The notes under the pieces were generated by a model that did not search any database, was not told the origin of the DNA, and saw only the letters and a program-made list of their open reading frames with translations. The translations under genes and the position numbers were made by a program. A stretch of 64,000 nt of DNA from JAEUIE01 sp035430005 (GTDB lineage Bacteria; Planctomycetota; Planctomycetia; Gemmatales; HRBIN36): NCBI GenBank assembly GCA_035430005.1, contig DAOMFV010000006.1, positions 1-64,000 of the forward strand, given 5' to 3'. Every line of letters begins with the position of its first letter. Within the stretch, counting starts at the first letter, position 1. Positions 7,563 to 16,478 of the stretch are shown here, one piece after another.

Positions 7563-9212
7563 ATGGCCAGCGACGTCACAACATCAGTACCCACCAGTGA
7601 ACGGTCCAGACCGTCGCTGCTGCACGATTGGGTGACGACGGTCGATCACAAGAAGATCGGGCTGCTCTACATTATCTTGTCGGTCGTGTTCCTGGTCATC
7701 GGCGGCTGCGAAGCGATACTCATCCGTCTACAGTTGCTCACGCCTCACAACACGATCCTGGGGCCTGACGCCTTCAACCAGATGTTCACGATGCACGGCA
7801 CCACGATGGTCTTCTTCGTGGGCATGCCCATTTTGATTGGCATGGGCAACTACCTGGTGCCGCTGATGATCGGCGCCCGGGACATGGCCTTTCCCCGGCT
7901 GAATGCCTTTGGATTCTGGGCGACGCTGTTCGGAGGGCTCATTGTCTACTCCAGCTTCATCACCGGCGGCGCACCAGCTATTGGCTGGGTGGCCTACGCG
8001 CCACTCACCGAGAAGACCTTTGCCCGATCCTCCGCGACCGACTTCTGGGCGCTCGGTCTCCTCATCGCCGGTGTCGGCACATTGACCGCTGCGATCAATT
8101 TCATTGCCACCACGATGAGCCTGCGAGCTCCGGGGATGACGCTTCGCAAGGTGCCGTTCTTTGTCTGGACGATGCTGTGGACCTCAGTGCTGATCCTGTT
8201 CGCTATCCCGCCCCTCACGGCAGGCCTATCGATGGTACTGCTCGACCGCAACCTGGGAGCCCACTTCTTCGATGTGCAGAACGGCGGATCATCGCTGCTC
8301 TGGCAGCATGTCTTCTGGTTCTTCGGCCACCCGGAGGTGTACATCCTGATCCTGCCCGTGTTCGGCATGGTGTCGGAGATCATCCCCGTCTTCTCTCGCA
8401 AGGTGCTGTTCGGTTACGAGTTCATGGCAGCGGCAACGATGGCGATTGCGTTCATCAGCCTGGGCGTGTGGGCGCACCATATGTTTGCCGTGGGCATGAG
8501 CCGGGCGCTCGATATCTTCTTTGTCGTCTCAACGCTTCTGGTCTCGGTGCCAACCGGCATCAAGTTCTTCAACTGGCTGGCGACGATGTATGGCGGACGT
8601 ATCTCGCTCGCTTCACCGATGCTGTTCACCGTGGGCTTCCTGTCAATGTTCCTGATCGGCGGGCTGACGGGCATCATGCTGGCTGCTGCTCCACTCAACT
8701 TCCAGCTCACCGATAGCTACTTTGTCATCGGCCACTTTCATTTCGTGCTGATCGGCGGAACGCTCTTCGGTGTCTTTGCGGGTATTCATTACTGGTACCC
8801 CAAGGTCACCGGACGGCTACTCAGTGAACGGTTAGCTCGCTGGCAGTTCACGCTGCTGTTCATCGGCTTTGTGCTGACCTTCGGGCCGATGCATATCTCC
8901 GGTATGCTCGGGATGCCACGCCGCATCTATACCTACGAGCCTGACCGGGGATTGACGTTGTTGAATCAGCTGACGACGATCGGGGCTCTCATCCAGGTGC
9001 CCAGCTTCATCATCTTCGTCTACAACCTGATCGTATCGCTATGGAAGGGCAAGCTGGCAGGCAACGATCCGTGGAATGCCTGGACCTTGGAATGGGCAAC
9101 GACCTCGCCACCGCCCAGTTACAACTTTGACGAGATACCAGTGGTGCAGAGCCGCCGACCGTTGTGGGATGCCAAGCACCCTGATGACCCCGATGGCCAA
9201 TACGAAGGATGA
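7563..9212 (+). CDS. ctaD: Cytochrome c oxidase subunit I
   Basis: Catalytic subunit of the haem-copper oxidase, 549 residues, twelve expected membrane helices. Visible signatures are HGTTMVFFVGMP (haem a ligand His), WQHVFWFFGHPEVYILILP with the CuB His and cross-linked Tyr region, the GVWAHHMF histidine pair, and the late HFHFVLIGG haem ligands. It reduces O2 to water and pumps protons. AGGA upstream of the ATG fixes the start, 19 nt after coxB. The last 20 nt overlap the start of subunit III, so the genes are translationally coupled. Confidence 0.98.
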   Translation: MASDVTTSVPTSERSRPSLLHDWVTTVDHKKIGLLYIILSVVFLVIGGCEAILIRLQLLTPHNTILGPDAFNQMFTMHGTTMVFFVGMPILIGMGNYLVPLMIGARDMAFPRLNAFGFWATLFGGLIVYSSFITGGAPAIGWVAYAPLTEKTFARSSATDFWALGLLIAGVGTLTAAINFIATTMSLRAPGMTLRKVPFFVWTMLWTSVLILFAIPPLTAGLSMVLLDRNLGAHFFDVQNGGSSLLWQHVFWFFGHPEVYILILPVFGMVSEIIPVFSRKVLFGYEFMAAATMAIAFISLGVWAHHMFAVGMSRALDIFFVVSTLLVSVPTGIKFFNWLATMYGGRISLASPMLFTVGFLSMFLIGGLTGIMLAAAPLNFQLTDSYFVIGHFHFVLIGGTLFGVFAGIHYWYPKVTGRLLSERLARWQFTLLFIGFVLTFGPMHISGMLGMPRRIYTYEPDRGLTLLNQLTTIGALIQVPSFIIFVYNLIVSLWKGKLAGNDPWNAWTLEWATTSPPPSYNFDEIPVVQSRRPLWDAKHPDDPDGQYEG

Positions 9213-9852
9213 CCACCGAGTGAGTTCACCAGTGATGTTGCATGGCATGGCTTCCGGGCATCCCGCCCCTCATCAGGCAGGCAAAGCGCCCGAGGCTGCG
9301 CTATCGATGGGGCAATGGGGGCTGATCAGCTTCCTGGTTTCCGAGGTGGCGCTGTTCAGCACGCTGATCGTGACTTATGTCTTCTACCTGGGTAAAGACA
9401 TCATCGGGCCGACACCGAAAGAGGCGCTTTCGTTGTCACTCGTTTTGATGACGACGGCTTGCCTGCTTGCCAGCAGTCTCACCATTCATCTTTCGGAGAT
9501 GATGCTGGAGCGAGGCCATCAACGCCTCTTCATTCTGCTGTGGACCTTCACCATCACTCTGGGAGTCCTATTCCTCCTCGGCACTGCCTACGAATGGTAT
9601 GGGTTGATCGTCGATCATCATCTCACCATCAATCGGAATTTGTTTGGAACCACTTTCTTCACCCTTGTCGGCTTGCATGCCCTGCACGTCAGCGGCGGGG
9701 TCATCATCATGATGATCGTTCTCGCCCTGGCTCTTCAGCGGCAGATCACAAGCAGGAACCGTGGCGCGGTCGGGCTTGTCTCCTGGTACTGGCACTTCGT
9801 TGATGTGGTGTGGATCGTCGTGTTCATCGTCGTCTATCTGGTGGGGAGATAG
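9193..9852 (+). CDS. ctaE: Cytochrome c oxidase subunit III
   Basis: Membrane subunit III of the oxidase, 219 residues with about five helices, close to the short bacterial form. Family features include MGQWGLISFLVSEVALFSTLI, LGTAYEWYGLI, GTTFFTLVGLHALHVSGG and the C-terminal WYWHFVDVVWIVVFIVVYL. The ATG at 9193 overlaps ctaD by 20 nt; the ATG at 9235 is an alternative with a purine stretch upstream. A longer frame back to 9076 lies within ctaD and gives a non-family sequence, so it is not used. Confidence 0.94.
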   Translation: MANTKDDHRVSSPVMLHGMASGHPAPHQAGKAPEAALSMGQWGLISFLVSEVALFSTLIVTYVFYLGKDIIGPTPKEALSLSLVLMTTACLLASSLTIHLSEMMLERGHQRLFILLWTFTITLGVLFLLGTAYEWYGLIVDHHLTINRNLFGTTFFTLVGLHALHVSGGVIIMMIVLALALQRQITSRNRGAVGLVSWYWHFVDVVWIVVFIVVYLVGR

Positions 9853-9854
9853 AC

Positions 9855-11135
9855 ATGGGGACACAACGTCGAACACTTCCTGAGTCACGGATCACGCCAC
9901 CCAGCATTGAGATGCCACGCCCCACGGCTGCGCCGCTGGTGTTGGCACTGGGCGTGGCATTGCTGGCGGGCGGGCTGCCCTTCGGGCTGGGGTTCTTCAT
10001 CATTGGCGGTATGGTGATCATCGCCGGCCTTTATCTTTGGATCGCCCAATTGTTGCCGGGGCGAGGGCATGTTCAGGAGGAGATCGAAGAACCGGTCGAA
10101 AAGCTGGCTGAGGTGCAGGCTGAGGCCGCTGTCACGCATTTGCATGAGGGCATGCCGGGGTATCGGCTGCTACTGCCAACGTCGTACCATCCCATTTCGT
10201 CCGGGGTGAAGGGTGGAATCGCCGGCGGCATCGTCATGCCTATCACGGCGATGATCTGGGGTGTGATGACGGGGCACGGTATCTGGTATCCGGTCAATCT
10301 CGTCGCCGGTATGATCCTGCCCGGCATCGACAAGATGAGTGACGAGACGCTGCAACAGTTCAACTTTCCCCTGTTCATGGTCGCTGGTTCGATACATATC
10401 GTGATGTCATTGATCATCGGTTTGATCTTTGGCGTGTTGTTGCCGACGCTGCCGACGGTGTCGAGAGCGATTGCCTGGGGCGGGCTGTTGGCTCCGCTGC
10501 TCTGGTCGGGGGTCAGTTACGCCCTCGTCAAGACGATGAACCCGGTGATGGAACAGCAGGTGAGTTGGCCCTGGTTCATCGCGGCCCAGTTCGTCTTCGG
10601 GGCGGTGATCACGGGACTCATCAGGCGGTCGGGCAGATACAGTCCACTCTTTGCCGGATTCTGTGGCGGGCTGGCGGGGAGCATCGTGATGCCGATCCAT
10701 GCCTTCATCGATGCGATTGGGAACGACCACACGATCTGGTATCCGATCAACATGCTGGCCGGCATGGTGCTCCGTGAGTTGGGCGATCATAATGTCCAAG
10801 ACTTGGAACTGTTTAACGCCCGCTGGTTCGGGGTGGCGCTTGCCATTCACCTGACGCTATCATTGGGCTTTGCCATCCTGTATAGCGTGCTGTTGCCGAG
10901 GCTGCCACATATTCCGGGGCCGCTGGCATGGGGTGGGCTAGTGTTGCCATTGCTATGGTCGGGCAGTTGCTACGGACTGATGGGCGTGGTCAACCCGGCA
11001 TTGCAAACACGGGTCGATTGGCCAGGATTTGTGCTGTCACAGTTCGTGTTTGGGATCACAGCCGCCATTGTGGTCCTCCGAACGGAGATGGTTCACCTCG
11101 CACCTCTTGGTAAAGACAGAGGAGGGCGGTCTTGA
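9855..11135 (+). CDS. Internally duplicated membrane protein of the oxidase operon
   Basis: The 426-residue protein has an N-terminal two-helix hairpin (about residues 20-65; PLVLALGVALLAGG then GFFIIGGMVIIAGLYLWIAQ), similar in layout to small oxidase subunit IV. Two homologous halves follow. Each starts with a GG(I/L)AG(G/S)IVMPI segment, then IWYP(V/I)N(L/M)(V/L)AGM, then a further helix and GG(L)(L/V)(A/L)PLLWSG. The first half runs at about 110-240 and the second at about 265-400. GGGGAG upstream of the ATG sets the start, 2 nt after ctaE. Its place in the operon suggests an accessory oxidase or supercomplex subunit; I know no named family for it. Confidence 0.85.
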   Translation: MGTQRRTLPESRITPPSIEMPRPTAAPLVLALGVALLAGGLPFGLGFFIIGGMVIIAGLYLWIAQLLPGRGHVQEEIEEPVEKLAEVQAEAAVTHLHEGMPGYRLLLPTSYHPISSGVKGGIAGGIVMPITAMIWGVMTGHGIWYPVNLVAGMILPGIDKMSDETLQQFNFPLFMVAGSIHIVMSLIIGLIFGVLLPTLPTVSRAIAWGGLLAPLLWSGVSYALVKTMNPVMEQQVSWPWFIAAQFVFGAVITGLIRRSGRYSPLFAGFCGGLAGSIVMPIHAFIDAIGNDHTIWYPINMLAGMVLRELGDHNVQDLELFNARWFGVALAIHLTLSLGFAILYSVLLPRLPHIPGPLAWGGLVLPLLWSGSCYGLMGVVNPALQTRVDWPGFVLSQFVFGITAAIVVLRTEMVHLAPLGKDRGGRS

Positions 11136-11947
11136 ATCTGCATCGAACAAGACCCTGGCTCCTGCTTGGCCTGTTGGCTGTCGGCTGCGATATGCCCGGC
11201 AAGCCGAACCCGAAGGATCGCCCGGTGGCATCCGATCAAGTGCTCGACTTCAATCTGCTCTATGGGAAACGGTGCGCCGGCTGCCATGGGGCAGATGGCA
11301 AGCTTGGCCCGGCTCCGCCGCTCAATGATCCGATGTTCCTGGCCATCGTTTCCGATGCGGAACTTCACAAGGTCATCAGCGAAGGACGGATGGTGACACC
11401 TGGAGTGCGAAGCCCGATGCCGGCCTTTGCTCAATCGAACGGCGGGCCACTCACGGCTGCTCAGGTGCAGGCACTGGCGGATGGCATCAAAAAGAAGTGG
11501 GAAACGTCGAAGGTCTCGTCAGCTGAGATACCGCCGTACTTAGCGAAGCCTGTGGTTCCTGAGACCAATGGCCCGCCACCGACTGTGGCTCCCATGCCCA
11601 ACCGAGCGAACGATGATCAACCTGCCAAGCCTCAGCTTGATCCGAAGGAAGCACAGCTTAAGATCTTTGTCCAAGCCTGTGCATCGTGTCATGGAAACCA
11701 GGGGCAGGGTGGGAAGGCGGGCACACGGACCGTGGGAGCGATCAACGACAAAGCGTTCCTGGAGTTGATCAGCGATCAGGCATTACGCCGCATCATCATC
11801 ACCGGTCGGCCTGATCTCGGAATGCCTGCCTTCGATGGCAAGACGGGACGACCGAATGACTATCAACCACTGACCTCGGCACAGATCAACGACCTCGTCA
11901 AGCTGCTGGCCAGTTGGCGGAAAGCTGAGCCGAGCAAGAGCAAGTAA
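11132..11947 (+). CDS. Dihaem cytochrome c lipoprotein
   Basis: The 271-residue protein begins with a short lipoprotein leader (LLAVGC, Cys near residue 19) and has two cytochrome c domains with CAGCH near residue 47 and CASCH near residue 185. Both have the downstream methionine ligand in MPAF. A Pro-rich linker separates the domains. It probably shuttles electrons between the bc complex and the oxidase at the outer face of the cytoplasmic membrane. The TTG start overlaps the previous stop as TTGA, which indicates coupled translation. Confidence 0.9.
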   Translation: MNLHRTRPWLLLGLLAVGCDMPGKPNPKDRPVASDQVLDFNLLYGKRCAGCHGADGKLGPAPPLNDPMFLAIVSDAELHKVISEGRMVTPGVRSPMPAFAQSNGGPLTAAQVQALADGIKKKWETSKVSSAEIPPYLAKPVVPETNGPPPTVAPMPNRANDDQPAKPQLDPKEAQLKIFVQACASCHGNQGQGGKAGTRTVGAINDKAFLELISDQALRRIIITGRPDLGMPAFDGKTGRPNDYQPLTSAQINDLVKLLASWRKAEPSKSK

Positions 11948-11965
11948 CATCAAGGACACTAAGAC

Positions 11966-12526
11966 ATGCCATGCCCATGCGATCAGCTACCATCGAACCA
12001 CCAACCGGGACGGCGTACCTTCCTGAGCAAGGTCACCTACGGAGCAGGAGCTATTGCGGCGGCCATGATGGGGATACCGTTCGTCGGTTATCTCTTCGGA
12101 ACCCGCAAGGGCGAAGTCGACTGGGTGACGCTGGGGCCGGTCAAGGACTTCCCACTGAGCCAGACTCGGCAGGTCACTTTCGATAATCCGCTGCGTCAAC
12201 CGTGGGATGGCATGGTGGGGCGAGCCAGTGTCTTTGTGCGTAACGAAGGTATCAACGAGAAGGAAGCCAAACAGCAGTTTCTGGTGCTTGCCGCCAACTG
12301 CGCGCATCTGGGTTGCCCGGTCGAGTGGTTTCAGGAATCGGGCTTGTTCATGTGTCCGTGTCATGGTGGCGTCTATTACGCCAACGGTGAACGGGCATCT
12401 GGGCCGCCGCCACGGGGGCTGTACCACTGTATCTATCGTGTGACGAAGGATAAGGGCATTGATCAACTACAGATTCAGGCCCCCCACTTTCCGACGCTAC
12501 AGAACACCTTGAAAGACCCAGCGTAA
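11966..12526 (+). CDS. Rieske 2Fe-2S protein of a bc-type complex
   Basis: The 186-residue protein has a Tat-like leader (RRTFLSKVTYG, near residue 16) whose hydrophobic stretch remains as the membrane anchor. The Rieske fold has cluster ligands CAHLGC (near residue 112) and CPCHGG (near 130), each with the expected Cys-His pair, and the disulfide Cys residues are present. It oxidises quinol in the bc complex. It lies directly before the cytochrome b gene, as in cyanobacterial and planctomycete clusters. An AAGGA is 10 nt upstream of the start. Confidence 0.95.
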   Translation: MPCPCDQLPSNHQPGRRTFLSKVTYGAGAIAAAMMGIPFVGYLFGTRKGEVDWVTLGPVKDFPLSQTRQVTFDNPLRQPWDGMVGRASVFVRNEGINEKEAKQQFLVLAANCAHLGCPVEWFQESGLFMCPCHGGVYYANGERASGPPPRGLYHCIYRVTKDKGIDQLQIQAPHFPTLQNTLKDPA

Positions 12527-12556
12527 CGATACGCCCACGATGTAAGGGAGAATGGC

Positions 12557-14029
12557 ATGTTTCGTTCTGTGGGCAAGTGGTTCGATGCCCGCTTGGGATT
12601 GCGCGAGGCCGTGATGCCCGTGCTCAAGCACCCCATTCCGCGCGGGGCAGCGGGGCCGATGGGGTGGTGGTACGTCTTTGGCAGCGCTTCGCTGACACTC
12701 CTGCTCATTCAGATACTGACCGGCATCGCGCTCGCCCTGGTCTACGTGCCTTCCGCTGACAAGGCATACGAGAGCCTGTTGTTCCTGAACTATCAGCAGC
12801 CTCTCGGCTGGTTCCTGCGAGCGCTCCATTACTATGCAGGATCAGGAATGATCGTGATGATGCTCGTTCACATGACGCAGGTCTTCCTGCACGGGTCGTA
12901 CAAGTACCCTCGTGAACTGACGTGGGTGCTGGGTGTGCTATTGCTGCTTTGCACGATGGGTATGTTCTTCACCGGCCAGGTGCTGCGCTGGGATCCGGAT
13001 GCCTACTGGGGCCTTGCCATCGGCGGATCGATGGCGGGGCGAGTGCCGGTGGCGGGGCCGTGGCTGGTGCAGATTCTGCTGGGCGGGCCGGTCATAGGTG
13101 GCGATTCGCTGAGCCGGTTCTTTACGCTGCACGTCTTCGTCATCCCTGCTTCGCTCATCTTCTTCCTGATCATTCACCTATGGTTAGTCATTAAGTACGG
13201 CATCAGCGCACCGCCTGTTCCAGGTGAGAAGGTCGATCCGAAGACTTATCATGAGGGGTACGAGAAGGAACTGAAGAATGGTGTTCCGTTCCTGGGCGAT
13301 GCGATGTTGAAGGACATTCTGTTCTCGTCGCTGGCGGTGATTGTCATCGTCATCATTGCTGCGGTGGTTGGCCCTAAGGGACCGACCGGGCCGCCCGATC
13401 CGGCGCTGGCCGGAGCGAACCCACGGCCCGAATGGCCCTTCCTCTGGTTGTTCGCTCTTCTTTCGCTCAGCCCGCCGGCAGCGGAGACGTTTCTCATCCT
13501 CGTCTTCCCGCTGCTGCTCATCGGCATCCTGTTCCTCGTGCCCTTCATCAGCAACCGTGGGGAACGAGCTCCGAGTCGAAGGCCGGGAGCGGTGCTAACG
13601 GTGATTGTGATCTACACTATTCTTGGCACACTGACGTATCAGGGGGCGACATCGCCCTGGTCGCCGGAGATGACTGCCTGGAGCGGCGATCCGATCCCTA
13701 TTAATATGGTGAAGGATAAGACACCTCTACAGTTACAGGGTGCGCTCATCTTCCAGAACAAAAGTTGCCGCAACTGCCATGCACTGGAAGGCAGCGGTGG
13801 TCGGCGCGGCCCTGATCTGACGACCGTGGGAACGAGGCTGACTCGTGATCAATTGATCGATCAGGTCAGTAACGGCACCCCCGGCGGCGGCAACATGCCG
13901 GCGTTTGGCAAACAGATCAGCCCGGCTCAGATGACGGCTCTTGTCGAGTTCATGGCCAACCTGCGCCCGGCGGGAGTGCCAGCCGCAGAACCTGCCTCCA
14001 ACCGAACCAAGGTGAAGGAATACCCGTGA
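12557..14029 (+). CDS. Cytochrome b fused to C-terminal cytochrome c
   Basis: Quinol-oxidising subunit of the bc complex, 490 residues. Haem-ligand helices show HYYAGSGMIVMMLVH near residue 95 and HVFVIPASLIFFLIIH near 195; PEWPFLWLF near 295 provides the PEW loop of the quinol site. The b6-like and subunit IV-like halves are joined in one chain. A cytochrome c domain follows at about 395-475 with CRNCH near 403 and GNMPAF near 450. This bound haem takes the role of cytochrome c1. GGGAG precedes the ATG. The stop overlaps the next GTG start. Confidence 0.96.
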   Translation: MFRSVGKWFDARLGLREAVMPVLKHPIPRGAAGPMGWWYVFGSASLTLLLIQILTGIALALVYVPSADKAYESLLFLNYQQPLGWFLRALHYYAGSGMIVMMLVHMTQVFLHGSYKYPRELTWVLGVLLLLCTMGMFFTGQVLRWDPDAYWGLAIGGSMAGRVPVAGPWLVQILLGGPVIGGDSLSRFFTLHVFVIPASLIFFLIIHLWLVIKYGISAPPVPGEKVDPKTYHEGYEKELKNGVPFLGDAMLKDILFSSLAVIVIVIIAAVVGPKGPTGPPDPALAGANPRPEWPFLWLFALLSLSPPAAETFLILVFPLLLIGILFLVPFISNRGERAPSRRPGAVLTVIVIYTILGTLTYQGATSPWSPEMTAWSGDPIPINMVKDKTPLQLQGALIFQNKSCRNCHALEGSGGRRGPDLTTVGTRLTRDQLIDQVSNGTPGGGNMPAFGKQISPAQMTALVEFMANLRPAGVPAAEPASNRTKVKEYP

Positions 14030-16329
14030 GCCCAACGCTGGAAGCCTTCCTTCGTTCCTGGGCGTTCGATCCCTGGCTGACCGCGGGTCTGTTGATCACG
14101 GCGTTGATTTATGTACGGGGCTGGCGGTTTCTGCATCGACGAGATCCCGAGCGCTGGCATAGTGGTTCACTCTCTGCATTCCTGGGCGGGCTGGCAGCGA
14201 TCTATCTGGCGCTGGCATCTCCCATCGAGCCGTTTGCCGGGTTACTGCTCCAGGTTCACATGGTGCAGCATCTACTGTTAATGATGGTGGCCCCGCCGCT
14301 GTTGTGGCTTGGCTCGCCGTTGTTCCCGATGCTGCGGGGCTTGCCGAGGGGTATTCGTATCTTTTGGGCAGCGCCGCTGCTGGCATCACCAGGGATGCGA
14401 CGGTTCTTCGGAATACTCACCCATCCACTGGCGGCTCTGCCCATCTATATCGGGGTAACTGGGCTGTGGCACATTCCGTCGATCTACGATCTGGCCATGC
14501 GGTCGAACGGTTGGCATTATCTCCAACATCTTTCGTTCCTGTTCTCGGCGCTGCTATTCTGGTATCCCGTGGTGCGGCCCTACCCCAGCAGGCCACGGTG
14601 GTCGTTATGGCTCCTCTTGCCGTACCTGTTTATCGCTGATGTCTTCAACACGGCCCTCTCGGCAGTGCTGACGTTCTCCGATCGGGTGATTTATTCCTAC
14701 TACGATGAGGTGCCCCGACTCAGCAGGATCACAGCGCCCGAAGATCAAGCGACAGCGGGACTATTGATGTGGGTGCCTGGATCGATTGTCTTTCTGGTTC
14801 CGCTATTCGTGATCGGTACCCGACTGCTGTATGGAACATCGGTCGAGAAGGTAAGGAAGATCGTGCCCACCGGACTGAAGAGCAGACTCTCTTTGCCGCT
14901 CATCAACGATCAGGCTAATAGTTCATTGCCATTTGATCTGTTGCGTTTACCGCTGGTGGGTCGGTTCTTGAAGTGGCGTTATGCGCGGGTATGTCTGCAG
15001 CTTCCGATACTGTTGTTGGCAACTGCGATGATCTACGATGGCTTCACCGGGCCACAGTCCAGTCCGACGAACCTGGCTGGGGTATTGCCATGGATTCACT
15101 GGCGGGGCTTGCTCATCCTCGGTCTACTGGTGGCGGGGAACATCTTTTGCATGGGTTGCCCCTTTGTGCTACCTCGAACGTTGGCTCGCCAATGGATTCC
15201 GACCGGGTGGAATTGGCCGAGACCGCTGCGGAGCAAGTGGCTGGCCGTCATCCTCATAGTGGTTTTTCTGTGGGCGTATGAAGCGTTCTCCTTGTGGGAT
15301 CGCCCATGGTGGACAGCATGCCTGGCCCTGGGCTACTTCGTCGCTGCCTTCGTGGTCGATAGCTTGTTCCGGGGTGGCACCTTCTGCAAGTACGTCTGCC
15401 CTATTGGCCAGTTTAACTTCGTGCAGTCGCTGGCATCGCCGCTGGAGATGAAGGTGCGCGATCCAGCGATCTGCCAGACGTGCCAGACCAAGGACTGCAT
15501 CCGAGGTCGTGATGGCATCCCTGGCTGCGAGCTGAATCTGTATCTGCCGAGGAAGGCGAGCAACATGGACTGCACGCTATGCCTGGATTGTGTGCATGGC
15601 TGTCCTCACGATAACATCATGCTGATGGCCGGGATGCCGGGGAAGGAACTATCCAGTGATCGACAGCGTTCGGGCGTTGGTCGCTGGAGTCGTCGCCCTG
15701 ATATCGCTGCGCTGATTCTGGTGCTGGTGTTCGGGGCATTTGCCAACGCGGCAGGGATGATCGGGCCGGTGGTGGAGGTGCAAGCGTGGTTAGCTGAACA
15801 GTTGGGCATCACTTCACCGCTGCTCGCCACCACCATCTTCTATCTGCTCGGTCTGATTGTGTTGCCGATAGCTCTTGTCGGTAGTGCGGCATGGACAAGT
15901 CGTCGATGGGGGCAACTCTCGAACAACACTTGGCAGCAGGCGACCCGGTATGCTTTCACATTTGTGCCGCTCGGCTTCGGCATGTGGCTGGCGCACTCTA
16001 GTTTTCATTTCTTGATGAGCTACGAGTCGATCCTTCCCGTCACACAACGCTTCGCCATTGACCTCGGCATCACGTGGATGGGCGCCCCCAACTGGAACTG
16101 CGCCTGTTGTGGCCCGATGGCAGCCTGGCAGTTGCCGCTGGAACTGTTCTTTCTTGACGTAGGGCTGCTGCTTTCGCTCTACGCTGGTTATCGATTGAGT
16201 ATTTCACAAACGACCAACACAGCAAGCGCGCTCAAGACACTTACCCCCTGGGCGCTACTTATGCTGCTGTTGTTCATCACCGGAGTGTGGATTCTCTTTC
16301 AGCCGATGCAGATGCGGGGGATGTTGTGA
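14026..16329 (+). CDS. CtaG-like assembly protein fused to a polyferredoxin membrane domain
   Basis: A 767-residue fusion. Residues 1-280 match caa3-type CtaG (VHMVQHLLLMMVAPPLLWLG, GLWHIPSIYDLA, the YLQHLSFLFSALLFWYPV histidines), a copper-related oxidase assembly factor. From about 300 on comes a membrane NapH/CcoG-like domain: FCMGCPF near 373, FCKYVCPIGQF near 454, then two 4Fe-4S-type clusters CQTCQTKDC...GC near 484 and CTLCLDCVHGC near 516. A final four-helix part contains a CACC motif near 686. GTGA overlap with the cytochrome b gene shows coupling. The fusion suggests redox-linked copper loading of the oxidase, which is an inference. Confidence 0.9.
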   Translation: MSPTLEAFLRSWAFDPWLTAGLLITALIYVRGWRFLHRRDPERWHSGSLSAFLGGLAAIYLALASPIEPFAGLLLQVHMVQHLLLMMVAPPLLWLGSPLFPMLRGLPRGIRIFWAAPLLASPGMRRFFGILTHPLAALPIYIGVTGLWHIPSIYDLAMRSNGWHYLQHLSFLFSALLFWYPVVRPYPSRPRWSLWLLLPYLFIADVFNTALSAVLTFSDRVIYSYYDEVPRLSRITAPEDQATAGLLMWVPGSIVFLVPLFVIGTRLLYGTSVEKVRKIVPTGLKSRLSLPLINDQANSSLPFDLLRLPLVGRFLKWRYARVCLQLPILLLATAMIYDGFTGPQSSPTNLAGVLPWIHWRGLLILGLLVAGNIFCMGCPFVLPRTLARQWIPTGWNWPRPLRSKWLAVILIVVFLWAYEAFSLWDRPWWTACLALGYFVAAFVVDSLFRGGTFCKYVCPIGQFNFVQSLASPLEMKVRDPAICQTCQTKDCIRGRDGIPGCELNLYLPRKASNMDCTLCLDCVHGCPHDNIMLMAGMPGKELSSDRQRSGVGRWSRRPDIAALILVLVFGAFANAAGMIGPVVEVQAWLAEQLGITSPLLATTIFYLLGLIVLPIALVGSAAWTSRRWGQLSNNTWQQATRYAFTFVPLGFGMWLAHSSFHFLMSYESILPVTQRFAIDLGITWMGAPNWNCACCGPMAAWQLPLELFFLDVGLLLSLYAGYRLSISQTTNTASALKTLTPWALLMLLLFITGVWILFQPMQMRGML

Positions 16330-16352
16330 ACCTAACACATGTTTGGCAAATC

Positions 16353-16450
16353 GTGGCAGGGGTCAGTCTGTACTCAGGCTGCCCCCTGCTTGTCGGCAAC
16401 TGTACTGCGCGTTCCGCAGGGGGCAACGGAGTACCGTTGACCCCTGCCAC
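16353..16450. repeat. 98-bp double-hairpin element, copy 1
   Basis: GTGG, then hairpin CAGGGGTCAGTCTG/CAGGCTGCCCCCTG with loop TACT (16357-16388), a 28-nt spacer (16389-16416), hairpin CAGGGGGCAACGG/CCGTTGACCCCTG with loop AGTA (16417-16446), then CCAC. The 32/30 arm order is the reverse of copies 2 and 3, so this copy is probably inverted. Outer GTGGCAGGGGTCA also pairs perfectly with TGACCCCTGCCAC. It lies 23 nt after the CtaG-fusion stop and 28 nt before the next likely start. Confidence 0.88.
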
Positions 16451-16478
16451 GGCTTCGGCACTGCGGCAATATCTGGTC

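Noticed and set aside
9076..9192. A 5' extension of subunit III into ctaD
   Set aside because: The extra 39 residues lie in the wrong frame of ctaD and do not match subunit III; the family region begins after 9193.
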